A stretch of DNA of 27,524 bases from Oscillospiraceae bacterium. GTDB taxonomy: Bacteria; Bacillota; Clostridia; Oscillospirales; Ruminococcaceae. The stretch is from contig DOQG01000050.1 of the NCBI GenBank assembly GCA_003512525.1, positions 1 through 27,524 of the forward strand, given 5' to 3'. The position numbers and the translations under genes were made by a program. This document shows, piece by piece, positions 15,469-23,907 of the stretch. Numbering within the stretch: position 1 is the first letter of the stretch; every line of letters starts with the position of its first letter. The notes beneath the pieces are model-generated. The model made no database searches. It was not told the origin of the DNA and worked only from the letters and a program-made list of their open reading frames with translations.

Positions 15469-18390
15469 ATGAACAAGGTGCTTTCAAAAAGAATACCGAG
15501 GGAGCTCAGGTCAAACCTCCCTAAGTACATCGCACTGCTGCTTCTGATAGTGCTTTGTATGTATCTGGTGACTGCGATGGTGGCAAGCTCGGAAACGATT
15601 ATTATCAGAACCGACGAGCATAACGCCGCAAATCACGTTGAGGACGGACAGTTCACGACATTCTTACCTCTGACAGATGAGCAGGAAAAGGATATTACCG
15701 ATAAGGGCGTTACCCTTGAACGTATGTACAGCCTTGATATAAAAGCTGAGGACGGTTCAACTCTCAGAGTGATGAAGAACCGCAGAAATATCGACCTTGT
15801 CGAGCTTATAAGCGGCGAATATCCCGCCGATGATAACGAAGTGGTAGTTGAGCGCAGATACGCCGAGGAACACAGCCTTGATGTCGGTGACAAGCTGACA
15901 GTCGGCGATACGGAGTATATCGTATGCGGTATAGGTGCTTCTCCCGACTATGACGCACCGTATCAGAATATGTCCGATATGGCTGTATCAAGCAGGAATT
16001 TCGGCTTGATATTTGTTACCGACAGCGAGTACGAAAGGGTATCGGACAGCTCAAAATCGGCGCAGACTTTCACATACGGCTATCTTCTCGGAAATGATAT
16101 GACCGATGATAAGCTGAAAGAGCTTATAGAGGATTTTGATTTTGACTATACGAAAGTTACTGACAAGTATTATCTTGAAACGGTAAACGAGGCGCTTGAA
16201 AAGCGTACCGAAATCGAAAACGGCATAAACGATTTAGCCGATGGAGCGGACAAACTGCATGACGGGCTCAAAGACCTGTCGGACGGAGCGGATACGCTGT
16301 ATGACGGTATGAATGATTTGTCGGACGGCTCGGATAAGCTGTATGACGGTCTTAAGAGCTTATCAGACGGAACAGTACAGCTCCATAGCGGTATGACAAG
16401 CATATATGACGGTGCATCGGCTCTTGACAAGGGGCTTAGCGAGCTGTCAAGCGGTGCTGTTTCACTGAACGGTGCAATAGCAGGAGCAAATTCCGCAGGG
16501 CTTATCCCTCCCACAATGAATGCTCTTGTAAGCGGTGCGGACAGCCTTGCTTCAGGACTTAAAAGTGCAAAAAGCGGCTCGTCTGAGCTTGTATCCGGCA
16601 TAAGCAGTGCAAATCGAGGAGCAGAGCAGTTATCGACAGGCGCAACCGATGCGGTAAACGGAGCAAAGGAGCTTGCCGATGGCACAAAAGACGCTAAGAA
16701 CGGCGCTAGAGAGCTTGCAGACGGAGCGAAAGACGCAAAGGACGGAGCGGGTGAGCTTGCAGACGGTATACACGAGCTTAAAAGCAATATCGGAAAACTG
16801 CTCGATGCGGCTTTCGACCTTGATCTGACCAACCTCACATCGTTTGTGAAAAGAGCGGATAACGTCCGTATCGCAGGTGCGGCAGGCGATGTTGTAATGA
16901 ATAAGTACGGCGGACTTGCGGCTTGCGTAATTCTTATGGCGCTGTTTGCCTATGTAATATCTGTATTCGTTGTTCATCAGATAAACAGGGAGAGCAGTGT
17001 AATAGGTGCGCTGTACGCTCTCGGCGTAACGAAGGGCGCGCTTATAAGGCATTACATAACGCTCCCCACGATAATAGCGTTCATCGGCGGCGTACTCGGC
17101 TCGGCGATAGGCTTTTCCCCTATGTCGATACAGTCACAGCTTGAGGACAGCTACTCATATTTTTCACTGCCCGATTTTCAGACGGTAATACCACTTTACC
17201 TTGTGATATATGCCGTTGTTATCCCTCCCGTGATAGCGGCAGCGGTAAATGCACTTGTTATAAACAGACGACTTTCCGCACCGGCGCTGTCACTTATGAG
17301 AAACGAGCAGAACGTAAGAAATATCAGCCGTATGGAGATAAATAGCGGCGGCTTTGTAAGAAAGTTCAGAATACGTCAGCTTCTGCGTGAGATGAGAGCG
17401 AATATCACGGTTGCGGCTTGTATGTTCGTTTCAATGCTTATCCTTATGCTCGGACTTGACTGCTATTCAATGTGTAATAACGTAACAACAGATACGCTTG
17501 CAGGCGCAACATACGAGTATATGTATACGCTTAAATACCCGACAACCGAAGTTCCCGATGGCGGCGAAGCGTGTTATGTCAAATCGCTCGAAAAGGAAAA
17601 GGACGGCTACACGCTTGATATTACGGTAATAGGCATAGACAGCGATAATCCGTATTATAACGTTGATGTGAAAAAGGGAAAAAGTATTGTTACAGCGTCG
17701 CTTTCCGTAGCACAGAGATATGGAGCAGCTGAGGGCGACAAGCTCATTCTTTCCGATGAAGCGGCAGGCACAGACTACGCTTTCACTGTTGACGGCATAA
17801 GCGATTATTCCGCAGGGCTTGCCGTATTTATGGATATTGACAGCATGAGAGAGCTTTTCGGGCAGGATGACGATTACTACAATATGGTGCTGTCCGACAA
17901 AGCGCTTGATATAGACGAGGGCAGAATTTACTCGGTAACGACAAAGTCGGATATTGAACGCTCGTCAAAGATATTCACCGAGCTTATGAGCGGAATGGTT
18001 ATAACGCTTGTCGGCACATCGGCTGTAATTTTTGTAGTGGTAATGTATCTTATGATGGGCGTGATGATAGACAGAAGTTCGTTCGGTATTTCACTGCTGA
18101 AAACCTTCGGCTACAGCAAAAAAGACGTGAAGAAGCTGTACCTTGACGGTAATGCGGTCACAATAGCAATATCGGCAATAATATGCTTACCGCTGTCAAA
18201 GCTCGTTATGGACAGAATATACCCTTCGTTTATCCCTAATGTTGCCTGCGGAATAAACCTCAATTTTGCGTGGTATTTATATCCCGCTTTGTTAATTGCG
18301 GTTATGCTGATATATCTCCTCACAAGCACGCTTCTTGTAAGAAAGCTGAACAGGATAACACCCGCCGAGGTGCTGAAAAACAGAGAATAA
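15469..18390 (+). CDS. FtsX/MacB-type ABC permease with a 14-residue repeat domain
   Basis: A 973-residue membrane protein. One TM helix lies near residues 18-38, then a large extracytoplasmic domain. Further TM segments occur around 484-505, in the 530-600 region and at 645-665, and a final four-helix FtsX-like block lies in the last 150 residues ending LNRITPAEVLKNRE. Between about 251 and 441 it carries DG-rich repeats with a 14-residue period (DLSDGADTLYDGMN-like, later ELADGAKDAKDGAG-like), as in YhgE/Pip-type proteins. It probably mechanically exports peptides or lipophilic compounds with its ATPase partner. The substrate is unknown; TetR control suggests a toxic or antimicrobial inducer. 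Confidence 0.9.
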   Translation: MNKVLSKRIPRELRSNLPKYIALLLLIVLCMYLVTAMVASSETIIIRTDEHNAANHVEDGQFTTFLPLTDEQEKDITDKGVTLERMYSLDIKAEDGSTLRVMKNRRNIDLVELISGEYPADDNEVVVERRYAEEHSLDVGDKLTVGDTEYIVCGIGASPDYDAPYQNMSDMAVSSRNFGLIFVTDSEYERVSDSSKSAQTFTYGYLLGNDMTDDKLKELIEDFDFDYTKVTDKYYLETVNEALEKRTEIENGINDLADGADKLHDGLKDLSDGADTLYDGMNDLSDGSDKLYDGLKSLSDGTVQLHSGMTSIYDGASALDKGLSELSSGAVSLNGAIAGANSAGLIPPTMNALVSGADSLASGLKSAKSGSSELVSGISSANRGAEQLSTGATDAVNGAKELADGTKDAKNGARELADGAKDAKDGAGELADGIHELKSNIGKLLDAAFDLDLTNLTSFVKRADNVRIAGAAGDVVMNKYGGLAACVILMALFAYVISVFVVHQINRESSVIGALYALGVTKGALIRHYITLPTIIAFIGGVLGSAIGFSPMSIQSQLEDSYSYFSLPDFQTVIPLYLVIYAVVIPPVIAAAVNALVINRRLSAPALSLMRNEQNVRNISRMEINSGGFVRKFRIRQLLREMRANITVAACMFVSMLILMLGLDCYSMCNNVTTDTLAGATYEYMYTLKYPTTEVPDGGEACYVKSLEKEKDGYTLDITVIGIDSDNPYYNVDVKKGKSIVTASLSVAQRYGAAEGDKLILSDEAAGTDYAFTVDGISDYSAGLAVFMDIDSMRELFGQDDDYYNMVLSDKALDIDEGRIYSVTTKSDIERSSKIFTELMSGMVITLVGTSAVIFVVVMYLMMGVMIDRSSFGISLLKTFGYSKKDVKKLYLDGNAVTIAISAIICLPLSKLVMDRIYPSFIPNVACGINLNFAWYLYPALLIAVMLIYLLTSTLLVRKLNRITPAEVLKNRE

Positions 18391-18408
18391 CAGAATAAAA
18401 CATAACAT

Positions 18409-18445
18409 AAAACCGCTCCCGACTGTATCAGCCGGGAGCGGTTTT
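18409..18445. terminator. Bidirectional intrinsic terminator
   Basis: AAAACCGCTCCCG (18409-18421) pairs perfectly with CGGGAGCGGTTTT (18433-18445), giving a T-run on either strand. It separates the convergent ABC permease and fprA genes. Confidence 0.85.
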
Positions 18446-18460
18446 CAGTATTCGATTTAC

Positions 18461-19609
18461 TTATGCCAGCTCTTCCGCCAGCTCATCAATCTGTGCCGCG
18501 CTTGCGTCATTCAGTGCACAGGTGATCTTGACCGTCTTGTCAAGGATATTGAGCTCCTTAGACTTTTCAAACATACCTGCCATTACCTTAGCCGCCATAG
18601 GTGCCCATGCGCCGTTTTCGATAAAGGCAACCGTTCTTTTCTGATAGTTTCTTTCTGTAAGACCCTCAATGAATGTTCTCATAAACGGGAACACATCGGC
18701 ATTGTAGGTAGGTGTTGCAAGCACAAGCTTGCCGTAAGCAAATGCGTCCGAGATCGCCTTTGACATATCGCATCTTGCAAGGTCTGTGATAATAACATCA
18801 ACACCCTTTGCCTTCAGCTTGTCGTATAAAAGCTCTGCGGCTTTCTTTGTGTTGCCGTAGATTGATGTGTAGGCTATCATAACGCCGTCCTTTTCGGGAG
18901 TGTAGGACGACCACTTGTTGTAAAGATCGAGATAATGTGCGAGGTTTTCGCTCAGCACAGGACCGTGTAACGCACAGATTTTTTCAATATCAAGCGTAGC
19001 GGCTTTTTTGAGAAGCGCCTGTACCTGTGCACCGTACTTTCCGACTATGCCAATGTAATATCTGCGTGCCTCGTCTTCCCACGGCTCGTCAGTGTCGGGT
19101 GTGCCGAACTTTCCGAAGCCGTCCGCAGAGAACAGTATCTTGTCCTTTGAGTCGTATGTTACCATAACCTCGGGCCAGTGTACCATAGGGGCAAATACAA
19201 AGGTCAGCGTGTGACTGCCGAGTGCCAGCGTGTCGCCCTCTTTTACGGTAAGCGTGTTTGTAATGGTAAGGTCGGGGAAAAATCCCTTTATCATCGTGAA
19301 TGTCTTTGCGTTGCCGACTACCGTTGTGTCGGGATAGAATTTCAGAAACTCCGCAATGCTTGCGGAGTGGTCGGGCTCCATATGCTGAACCACCAGATAA
19401 TCCGGTTTTCTGTCGCCAAGCTCTGTTTTTACCTTTTCAAGCCATATTGCCGAAAAGTTTATATCGACAGTATCCATAACGGCCGTCTTTTCGTCAAGAA
19501 TGACATAGGAGTTGTAGGAAATGCCGTCAGGCACTCTGTACTGACCTTCAAATAGGTCGATCGTGGTGTCGTTTACACCGACATATTTTACATCTTCTGA
19601 GATAAACAT
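18461..19609 (-). CDS. fprA: Flavodiiron protein (FprA family A-type flavoprotein)
   Basis: A 382-residue cytosolic enzyme that reduces O2 to water or NO to N2O. The N-terminal metallo-beta-lactamase-like domain has the complete di-iron site: His76, Glu78, Asp80 (HMEPDH), His143, Asp162 and His214. The C-terminal flavodoxin domain starts near residue 235 with the FMN loop TSIYGNTKKAAE. The ATG at 19609 follows AGGGAG. It has its own promoter and a terminator shared with the convergent permease gene. In an anaerobe using hydrogenases it protects against oxygen exposure; the electron donor (rubredoxin or ferredoxin) is not encoded nearby. Confidence 0.93.
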   Translation of the reverse strand: MFISEDVKYVGVNDTTIDLFEGQYRVPDGISYNSYVILDEKTAVMDTVDINFSAIWLEKVKTELGDRKPDYLVVQHMEPDHSASIAEFLKFYPDTTVVGNAKTFTMIKGFFPDLTITNTLTVKEGDTLALGSHTLTFVFAPMVHWPEVMVTYDSKDKILFSADGFGKFGTPDTDEPWEDEARRYYIGIVGKYGAQVQALLKKAATLDIEKICALHGPVLSENLAHYLDLYNKWSSYTPEKDGVMIAYTSIYGNTKKAAELLYDKLKAKGVDVIITDLARCDMSKAISDAFAYGKLVLATPTYNADVFPFMRTFIEGLTERNYQKRTVAFIENGAWAPMAAKVMAGMFEKSKELNILDKTVKITCALNDASAAQIDELAEELA

Positions 19610-19638
19610 TAAAAAAATCTCCCTTCTTCTGCTGAAAT

Positions 19639-19678
19639 CTATTGATATTTTATCACATCTGAAATTAAAAATCAATAG
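19639..19678 (-). promoter_or_regulatory. fprA: fprA promoter flanked by an inverted repeat
   Basis: On the minus strand, -35 TTGATT (19675-19670), a 17-bp spacer and -10 TAAAAT (19652-19647). Arms CTATTGAT (19678-19671) and ATCAATAG (19646-19639) form an exact 8-bp inverted repeat, one over the -35 box and the other just after the -10. The arm centres are 32 bp apart, about three helical turns. A two-site operator is inferred; the half-site does not match the Rex or PerR consensus. Confidence 0.5.
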
Positions 19679-19712
19679 TAGAAATCAAATAAATTCAGAC
19701 TTTACAAAGAAA

Positions 19713-20546
19713 TCAGTATCTATTATCATTGTTTTTCCGCTTTTCTTCAAAGTTCCTTATTTGCTCATCGATATGTCCTTTAAGCATTTCGTTTTTTTCG
19801 CTCGCTTTGTCTGAAAGCTCATCATATTTATCGACCACGTTGTCGCTTATTCTCACAAAGTTTTCGGTCAGCTTTTCCCTTACCATATCGATTTTTGAAG
19901 CGTCCTCGCCGTTATCGGTCATTAACTGTATATTCTGCTTTTCATCGGTATGGCGCAGCAGCATAACAACGCCCATCACAAGTGTAGTAAGATATACGAC
20001 TACTCCTGAGAATGTGCTGACAACGAGCTTCTGATTTTCCGTAAGCCACGTTATATACACCGACAGCGAGCGGATAAGCGTTACCGCAGAAACGCCCGCA
20101 TCGGCAAGAGAAATATTCCTTATCGCACTGAGAAGCGGTGAGCGGTGCTTCTGCACCTTCACAAGGTTCACGATAGCACGGACAAGCTTTATCACCGTGT
20201 ATACGGCGATACTTGCAATAACGAGCTTTGCGTATTGCCGTGTCGTGTTGTGTATCATGCTGTACAGCTCAATAAGCATAAGTACCACGCTCATAATAAT
20301 AAACATCATACCCGTAAAGCGCATCACATATACTTCCGATACTACCTGTATGCCCTTGTCCAGCTTTTTCTCATACGATACTGTCATATAACGCATCACG
20401 GCAAGCAGACCGTAATACACGCCCAGTATCATAAACCATATCGAGCCGTAGAACAGACCGAGAACGCCGTTATATGCGGCGTACGCAACGTTCAGCGTCA
20501 GTGAGCCTGCTGTGTAGACTACTATACGGAAGCGCTTGCTTTGCAT
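19713..20546 (-). CDS. Multi-pass membrane protein of unknown function
   Basis: At least 277 residues with about six hydrophobic segments in the first 200 residues (for example VLGLFYGSIWFMILGVYYGLL, MMFIIMSVVLMLIELY, VVVYLTTLVMGVVMLL), then a charged 65-residue cytoplasmic tail likely to form a coiled coil. I cannot assign a function. The ATG at 20546 has no ribosome binding site. The frame stays open upstream, and a CTG at 20591 lies 8 nt after GGGAGG. That would add 15 residues rich in Arg/Lys (LKNHRRRLKEFIRLF), a natural membrane-protein N-terminus, so the true start is probably 20591. It has its own promoter at 20663-20691. Confidence 0.75.
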   Translation of the reverse strand: MQSKRFRIVVYTAGSLTLNVAYAAYNGVLGLFYGSIWFMILGVYYGLLAVMRYMTVSYEKKLDKGIQVVSEVYVMRFTGMMFIIMSVVLMLIELYSMIHNTTRQYAKLVIASIAVYTVIKLVRAIVNLVKVQKHRSPLLSAIRNISLADAGVSAVTLIRSLSVYITWLTENQKLVVSTFSGVVVYLTTLVMGVVMLLRHTDEKQNIQLMTDNGEDASKIDMVREKLTENFVRISDNVVDKYDELSDKASEKNEMLKGHIDEQIRNFEEKRKNNDNRY

Positions 20547-20551
20547 AAACA

Positions 20552-20605
20552 GGCGGATAAATTCTTTCAGCCTGCGTCTGTGATTTTTCAGTTTATCCGC
20601 CTCCC
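20552..20605 (-). promoter_or_regulatory. SD, likely CTG start and sequestering hairpin of the membrane protein gene
   Basis: GGGAGG (20605-20600) lies 8 nt before CTG at 20591. The inverted repeat GGCGGATAAA (20601-20592) and TTTATCCGCC (20561-20552) would form a 10-bp stem that holds part of the SD and places the CTG at the start of the loop. Translation may therefore be self-limited. Confidence 0.45.
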
Positions 20606-20618
20606 GCCTTTAAATTTA

Positions 20619-20649
20619 ATGCCGTCACAATTTATAACCGTGACGGCAT
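20619..20649 (-). other. Perfect 10-bp hairpin in the 5' leader
   Basis: ATGCCGTCAC (20649-20640 on the minus strand) pairs with GTGACGGCAT (20628-20619), with an 11-nt loop. It lies just after the predicted start site near 20656. No U-run follows, so it is more likely an mRNA 5' stabilising or regulatory element than a terminator. Confidence 0.5.
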
Positions 20650-20662
20650 AGCTTGCTATTAT

Positions 20663-20691
20663 ATTTTACCTTATCCGCACAGAAAATGCAA
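20663..20691 (-). promoter_or_regulatory. Promoter of the membrane protein gene
   Basis: TTGCAT (20691-20686), a 17-bp spacer and TAAAAT (20668-20663) on the minus strand, followed by a TATAAT-like sequence. This gives a leader of about 65 nt to the CTG start. Confidence 0.5.
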
Positions 20692-20737
20692 ATATCATAT
20701 GATTTCAGACTGTGAAAAACCTCTTGTAAATATTGAT

Positions 20738-20825
20738 ATGGGGTCGCAGGGGCGAAGCCCCCGACAGGGTCTAGGGGCGGTAGCCCCAGTAATATAGCCC
20801 CTTTCCTGGGGAAAGGGGTTTGGGG
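20738..20825. repeat. Hairpin-rich intergenic repeat (REP-like)
   Basis: Three G/C-rich hairpins in a row: GGGGC-GAA-GCCCC (20749-20761), GGGGC-GGTA-GCCCC (20774-20787) and CCCCTTTCC/GGAAAGGGG (20798-20806 with 20810-20818). The 15-mer at 20748-20762 recurs as its reverse complement at 27390-27404, which indicates a dispersed family. It lies between the ttcA-like stop and the next promoter, in a 280-nt gene-free stretch; a minus-strand reading frame across it is Pro/Gly-rich and not a gene. Confidence 0.65.
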
Positions 20826-20867
20826 ATAGGGATTGAGAACAAGCGCTTTTGGGAAAAACATAATTTT

Positions 20868-22007
20868 TTACAGTCTGATTATTTTATCATAGCTGTCAAG
20901 GAAGTGATGCTTTTCTCCTCCCTTTTTCCACGCAATGACAGTATCGATATTCACATTTTCAACGCTCTTGAAAATGTGCTTTTCGACCTCGGGATTTGTC
21001 TGCTTCAGCTTTGCAATAAGCTGTTTTATCTCGACGCGCTTAGAGCGTGTTTCTTCGTTGTTGCAGGTAGTGCAGGTGTCTGTGAATTTGCAGGCGCACT
21101 GTATAAAGTGCAGTCCGTTGTAGTCCCTCCACGCCTTTATATCGTCCTCGCGCACAAGGTACAGCGGACGTATAAGCTCCATACCCTCAAAGTTCGTGCT
21201 GTGGAGCTTCGGCATCATAGTCTGTATCTGAGCACCGTACAGCATACCCATAAGTATCGTTTCTATCACATCGTCATAGTGATGTCCGAGCGCTATCTTG
21301 TTACAGCCAAGGCTCTTTGCATAGTTGTAAAGGTGACCTCTTCTCATTCTTGCGCAAAGGTAGCAGGGTGATTTTTCAACGTTGTAGACAGAGTCAAAAA
21401 TATCCGACTCAAATATCTCTATCGGTATTTTCAGCTTTCGCGCGTTTTCCTCGATAACATTCCTGTTTGCTATGCTGTAGCCGGGATCCATTACGATAAA
21501 TTTCACCTCGAACGGAAAGTCGCTGTGGCGGTGAAGCTCCTGGAACAGCTTAGCCATCAGCATAGAATCCTTACCGCCCGAAATACATACGGCGATACGG
21601 TCGTTTTCCTTTACAAGCTCATATTGCTTTACAGCCTTTGTGAATGCCGCCCATATTTTTTTACGGAACTTCTTTTGCAGGCTCTGCTCGACACGTCTTG
21701 AAACCTCGTCTGCCTGCTCCTTCTGCATAAGCGCAAGAAGCCATGCGGCATATCCGCCTGAAAGCGAACAGGCATCATAGCCCATCTCGGATAATCTTTC
21801 GGCAGTATCAACGCTGAATTTTCCTCTTGCACAGCATACGATAAGTTTTTTCGTCTTGTCCTCGGGCGGTGCAGATAAAAGCTCATCTGCCGAAAGCGAC
21901 ACAGCACCCTCCATAATACCGTACATTTTTTCGGTTTCACTGCGGGTATCGTATAAAATATAGCTGTCGGGGGAGAGCTTTTCAAGCTCGCTTACGGTTA
22001 TTTCCAA
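20868..22007 (-). CDS. Rhodanese-TtcA fusion, ATP-dependent tRNA thiolation-type enzyme
   Basis: A 379-residue protein. Residues 1-92 are a rhodanese domain with a CxxGxxS-type loop (Cys59 in CCARGKFS). Residues 110-379 are a TtcA-family N-type ATP pyrophosphatase with PP-loop SGGKDS (143-148), CYLCARMRRG (Cys215, Cys218) and a second cluster of Cys304, 306, 312 and 315. TtcA makes 2-thiocytidine at tRNA position 32 using a 4Fe-4S cluster and a persulfide donor; the fused rhodanese may supply the sulfur in cis. The TTG start (AAGGA, 8 nt away) lies 15 nt after azlD. Exact tRNA specificity is uncertain. Confidence 0.87.
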   Translation of the reverse strand: MEITVSELEKLSPDSYILYDTRSETEKMYGIMEGAVSLSADELLSAPPEDKTKKLIVCCARGKFSVDTAERLSEMGYDACSLSGGYAAWLLALMQKEQADEVSRRVEQSLQKKFRKKIWAAFTKAVKQYELVKENDRIAVCISGGKDSMLMAKLFQELHRHSDFPFEVKFIVMDPGYSIANRNVIEENARKLKIPIEIFESDIFDSVYNVEKSPCYLCARMRRGHLYNYAKSLGCNKIALGHHYDDVIETILMGMLYGAQIQTMMPKLHSTNFEGMELIRPLYLVREDDIKAWRDYNGLHFIQCACKFTDTCTTCNNEETRSKRVEIKQLIAKLKQTNPEVEKHIFKSVENVNIDTVIAWKKGGEKHHFLDSYDKIIRL

Positions 22008-22022
22008 AGTTTATTTCCTTTC

Positions 22023-22382
22023 TTATGCACTTGTCAGCACATGGCTGAATAAGTACAGCAGACCCATATATGACAGCGTACCCGCCGCCATACTTACAAA
22101 AGTGTTATGCCACAGCTTATAGCTTCCGCCTGTGATAAGTACCGCGAGAAGTCTTGGTATACCGACACCGAACATATTGTCGCCGATATCCTTGAGGCAG
22201 TAGATTATAAGTATCGACATTATCATAGCCGGGAGCGACTTTTCTATACGTTCAAGCCACTTCGGCATTTTCCTGTTGCCGTGAAAGATCACAAAAGGCA
22301 ATGCACGCAGAGAAAATGTGATAACAGCACTGATAACTATCGCTATCACCATCTGTAAAGGAGTCATAGGAGTCGATGTCAT
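22023..22382 (-). CDS. azlD: AzlD family branched-chain amino acid export subunit
   Basis: A 119-residue integral membrane protein with about four TM segments (VIAIVISAVITFSLRALPFVIF, AMIMSILIIYCL, LLAVLITGG, LSYMGLLYLF). AzlD works with the larger AzlC to export branched-chain amino acids and analogues. The start overlaps the azlC stop codon as ATGA, showing translational coupling. The RALPF and KLWHNTF motifs fit the family. Confidence 0.9.
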   Translation of the reverse strand: MTSTPMTPLQMVIAIVISAVITFSLRALPFVIFHGNRKMPKWLERIEKSLPAMIMSILIIYCLKDIGDNMFGVGIPRLLAVLITGGSYKLWHNTFVSMAAGTLSYMGLLYLFSHVLTSA

Positions 22383-23191
22383 ATCGTCTTATCCTCCTTT
22401 TCATCGGTGATAATATCTTCCGGAGAAGTAACGACTTCTATTGCCTTGCTATCGGTTTTGTTTTCGGCGTTTTCGCCGTCTGCGTCTTTATCCTTCTTGC
22501 CTTTCTTCTTGCCGAAATCCGTATTGGTTATCAGCAGTAAAAGCGCGGTGGATAATAGCAGGGCAGGGAGCATAAAGCTGTTCTGTCCGAAGATAAGCAG
22601 GCACAGCACGCCTACCCCAAGACCGATAAGCGCAGGGGAGTGCCGGTCGGCGTGTTCCCACTTGTCGATAAAGATAATGACGAACAGTGCTGTCATACAG
22701 AAGTCAACGCCCTCAAGCTGAAACGGGAGCAGCTGCCCGATAACGCTTCCGAGCACCGAGAAGAAAGTCCAGTAGAAATGACTGAAAAGCGCAACGCCGA
22801 ACATGGTGCTGTGCTTGTCGTCCTCCGGCATATAGTCGAGTGTAGTGTTTACCGCATAGGTTTCATCGGTCATCGAATGTATCATATACAGCTTACGCTT
22901 TCCCATAGCGTTAAAATCCTTCAGGAATGTAAGACTGTAGAAGCTCTGCCTGCTGTTAACAAGCAGAACAGTGAGCGCCACCGTAAGTAGTGACGCTCCG
23001 CTGCTGAAAAATGTTATAAGTAAGAACTGGCACGTTCCTGAGTAAAGGAACAGACAGGAGAACAGCGAGTAGTACCATTGATATCCCGCCTCTGCCATCA
23101 TCATGCCGTATGCCATACCTAAGAACAGATAACTGCACAGTACAGGCAGACTCTTGATGAAAGAATGTCTGATAAGTTGCTTTTTTGTCAT
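22379..23191 (-). CDS. azlC: AzlC family branched-chain amino acid permease
   Basis: A 270-residue membrane protein. Residues 1-220 hold the AzlC core, with the early SLPVLCSYLFLGMAYG, LYSGTCQFL and VLLVNSRQSFYSL motifs and the DETYAV loop. The last 48 residues form an unusually charged Lys/Asp/Glu cytoplasmic tail not needed for the family. It starts 5 nt after the SGNH hydrolase stop; the ribosome binding site is weak, so coupling to the upstream gene is likely. Confidence 0.9.
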   Translation of the reverse strand: MTKKQLIRHSFIKSLPVLCSYLFLGMAYGMMMAEAGYQWYYSLFSCLFLYSGTCQFLLITFFSSGASLLTVALTVLLVNSRQSFYSLTFLKDFNAMGKRKLYMIHSMTDETYAVNTTLDYMPEDDKHSTMFGVALFSHFYWTFFSVLGSVIGQLLPFQLEGVDFCMTALFVIIFIDKWEHADRHSPALIGLGVGVLCLLIFGQNSFMLPALLLSTALLLLITNTDFGKKKGKKDKDADGENAENKTDSKAIEVVTSPEDIITDEKEDKTI

Positions 23192-23196
23192 TTGGT

Positions 23197-23835
23197 TTAT
23201 GAAGCCGCCCTTCCGTAAATACTGAGTATCTTGTCCTCGACTGCACGGGCAAGCGCATTGTGTCCGTTTTCGTCAAGGTGTTCGCAGTCTATACTGCTTG
23301 GTTTTGCGTGGTCGGAAGCGGCAAGGATATCTGTGCCGTGCTTTCTTGCAACTCTTGCAAAAGATGTTTTCAGTCCGCGGGAAATGGCGGGTGAGCCTGC
23401 GTCAAACTGCGGGTCGTATTTATCCTGCCATACGTCATTCCCAAGCTCTATAGGTGAAATGAGCAGGATACGGCAGTTGCCTGCGTACATTCTGACCTGC
23501 TCGATAAGACGCTCCGCACCGTGCGCAATCGTTTCTGCGTCAGCGTTATAAACGGGCTTGCAGTCGTTAGTGCCAAGCATTATCACGACCATATCAAGCG
23601 GAGCGTGACTTTCCAAGAATACCGGCAGAAGCTTATCGCCCGCTCTGCCTATCCTGTCGGGGTCTTCAAATATCGTTGTTCTTCCGCAAAGACCCTCTTC
23701 GATTATCTCATAACCGCTTTGCTCAAGGTCGTTTCTTAAAATGCTTGTCCAGCGTATACCGTCGGCAAATCTTCTGTTTGTACCGGGGATAAGTCCCCAT
23801 GTATTCGAGTCGCCGAAGCAAAGTATCCTTTTCAT
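23197..23835 (-). CDS. SGNH/GDSL family hydrolase
   Basis: A 212-residue esterase-like protein. Block I is CFGDSNTWG with nucleophile Ser10, block III MLGTNDCK provides the Asn, and block V DCEHL provides the Asp-His pair near the C-terminus. The absence of a signal peptide indicates a cytosolic enzyme. The pattern resembles arylesterase or acyl-CoA-thioesterase-I-like members, but the substrate is unknown. The ATG at 23835 follows GGTGAGG; a GTG at 23850 is less likely. First gene of the operon with azlC, azlD and the rhodanese-TtcA gene. Confidence 0.9.
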   Translation of the reverse strand: MKRILCFGDSNTWGLIPGTNRRFADGIRWTSILRNDLEQSGYEIIEEGLCGRTTIFEDPDRIGRAGDKLLPVFLESHAPLDMVVIMLGTNDCKPVYNADAETIAHGAERLIEQVRMYAGNCRILLISPIELGNDVWQDKYDPQFDAGSPAISRGLKTSFARVARKHGTDILAASDHAKPSSIDCEHLDENGHNALARAVEDKILSIYGRAAS

Positions 23836-23858
23836 TGTCCTCACCTGCACTTAAAGTT

Positions 23859-23888
23859 TTTATGAGGAGCTTTTCGGCTCCTCATAAA
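23859..23888 (-). terminator. Perfect 12-bp hairpin between the ABC operon and the SGNH operon
   Basis: TTTATGAGGAGC (23859-23870) and GCTCCTCATAAA (23877-23888) form a complete stem. It follows the binding-protein gene by 19 nt. On the minus strand the tail is AAACTTTAAG, not a U-run, so it may stabilise the 3' end or terminate weakly. Confidence 0.5.
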
Positions 23889-23907
23889 CTGTATTTATAT
23901 ATCTTTC

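Noticed and set aside
16170..16838. A 222-codon Ser/Pro/Ala-rich frame on the minus strand
   Set aside because: It is the mirror of the DG-repeat region of the ABC permease and has only low-complexity sequence.
20625..20861. A 78-codon minus-strand frame
   Set aside because: It translates the GC-rich hairpin repeat into Pro/Gly-rich sequence, with no ribosome binding site and no family resemblance.
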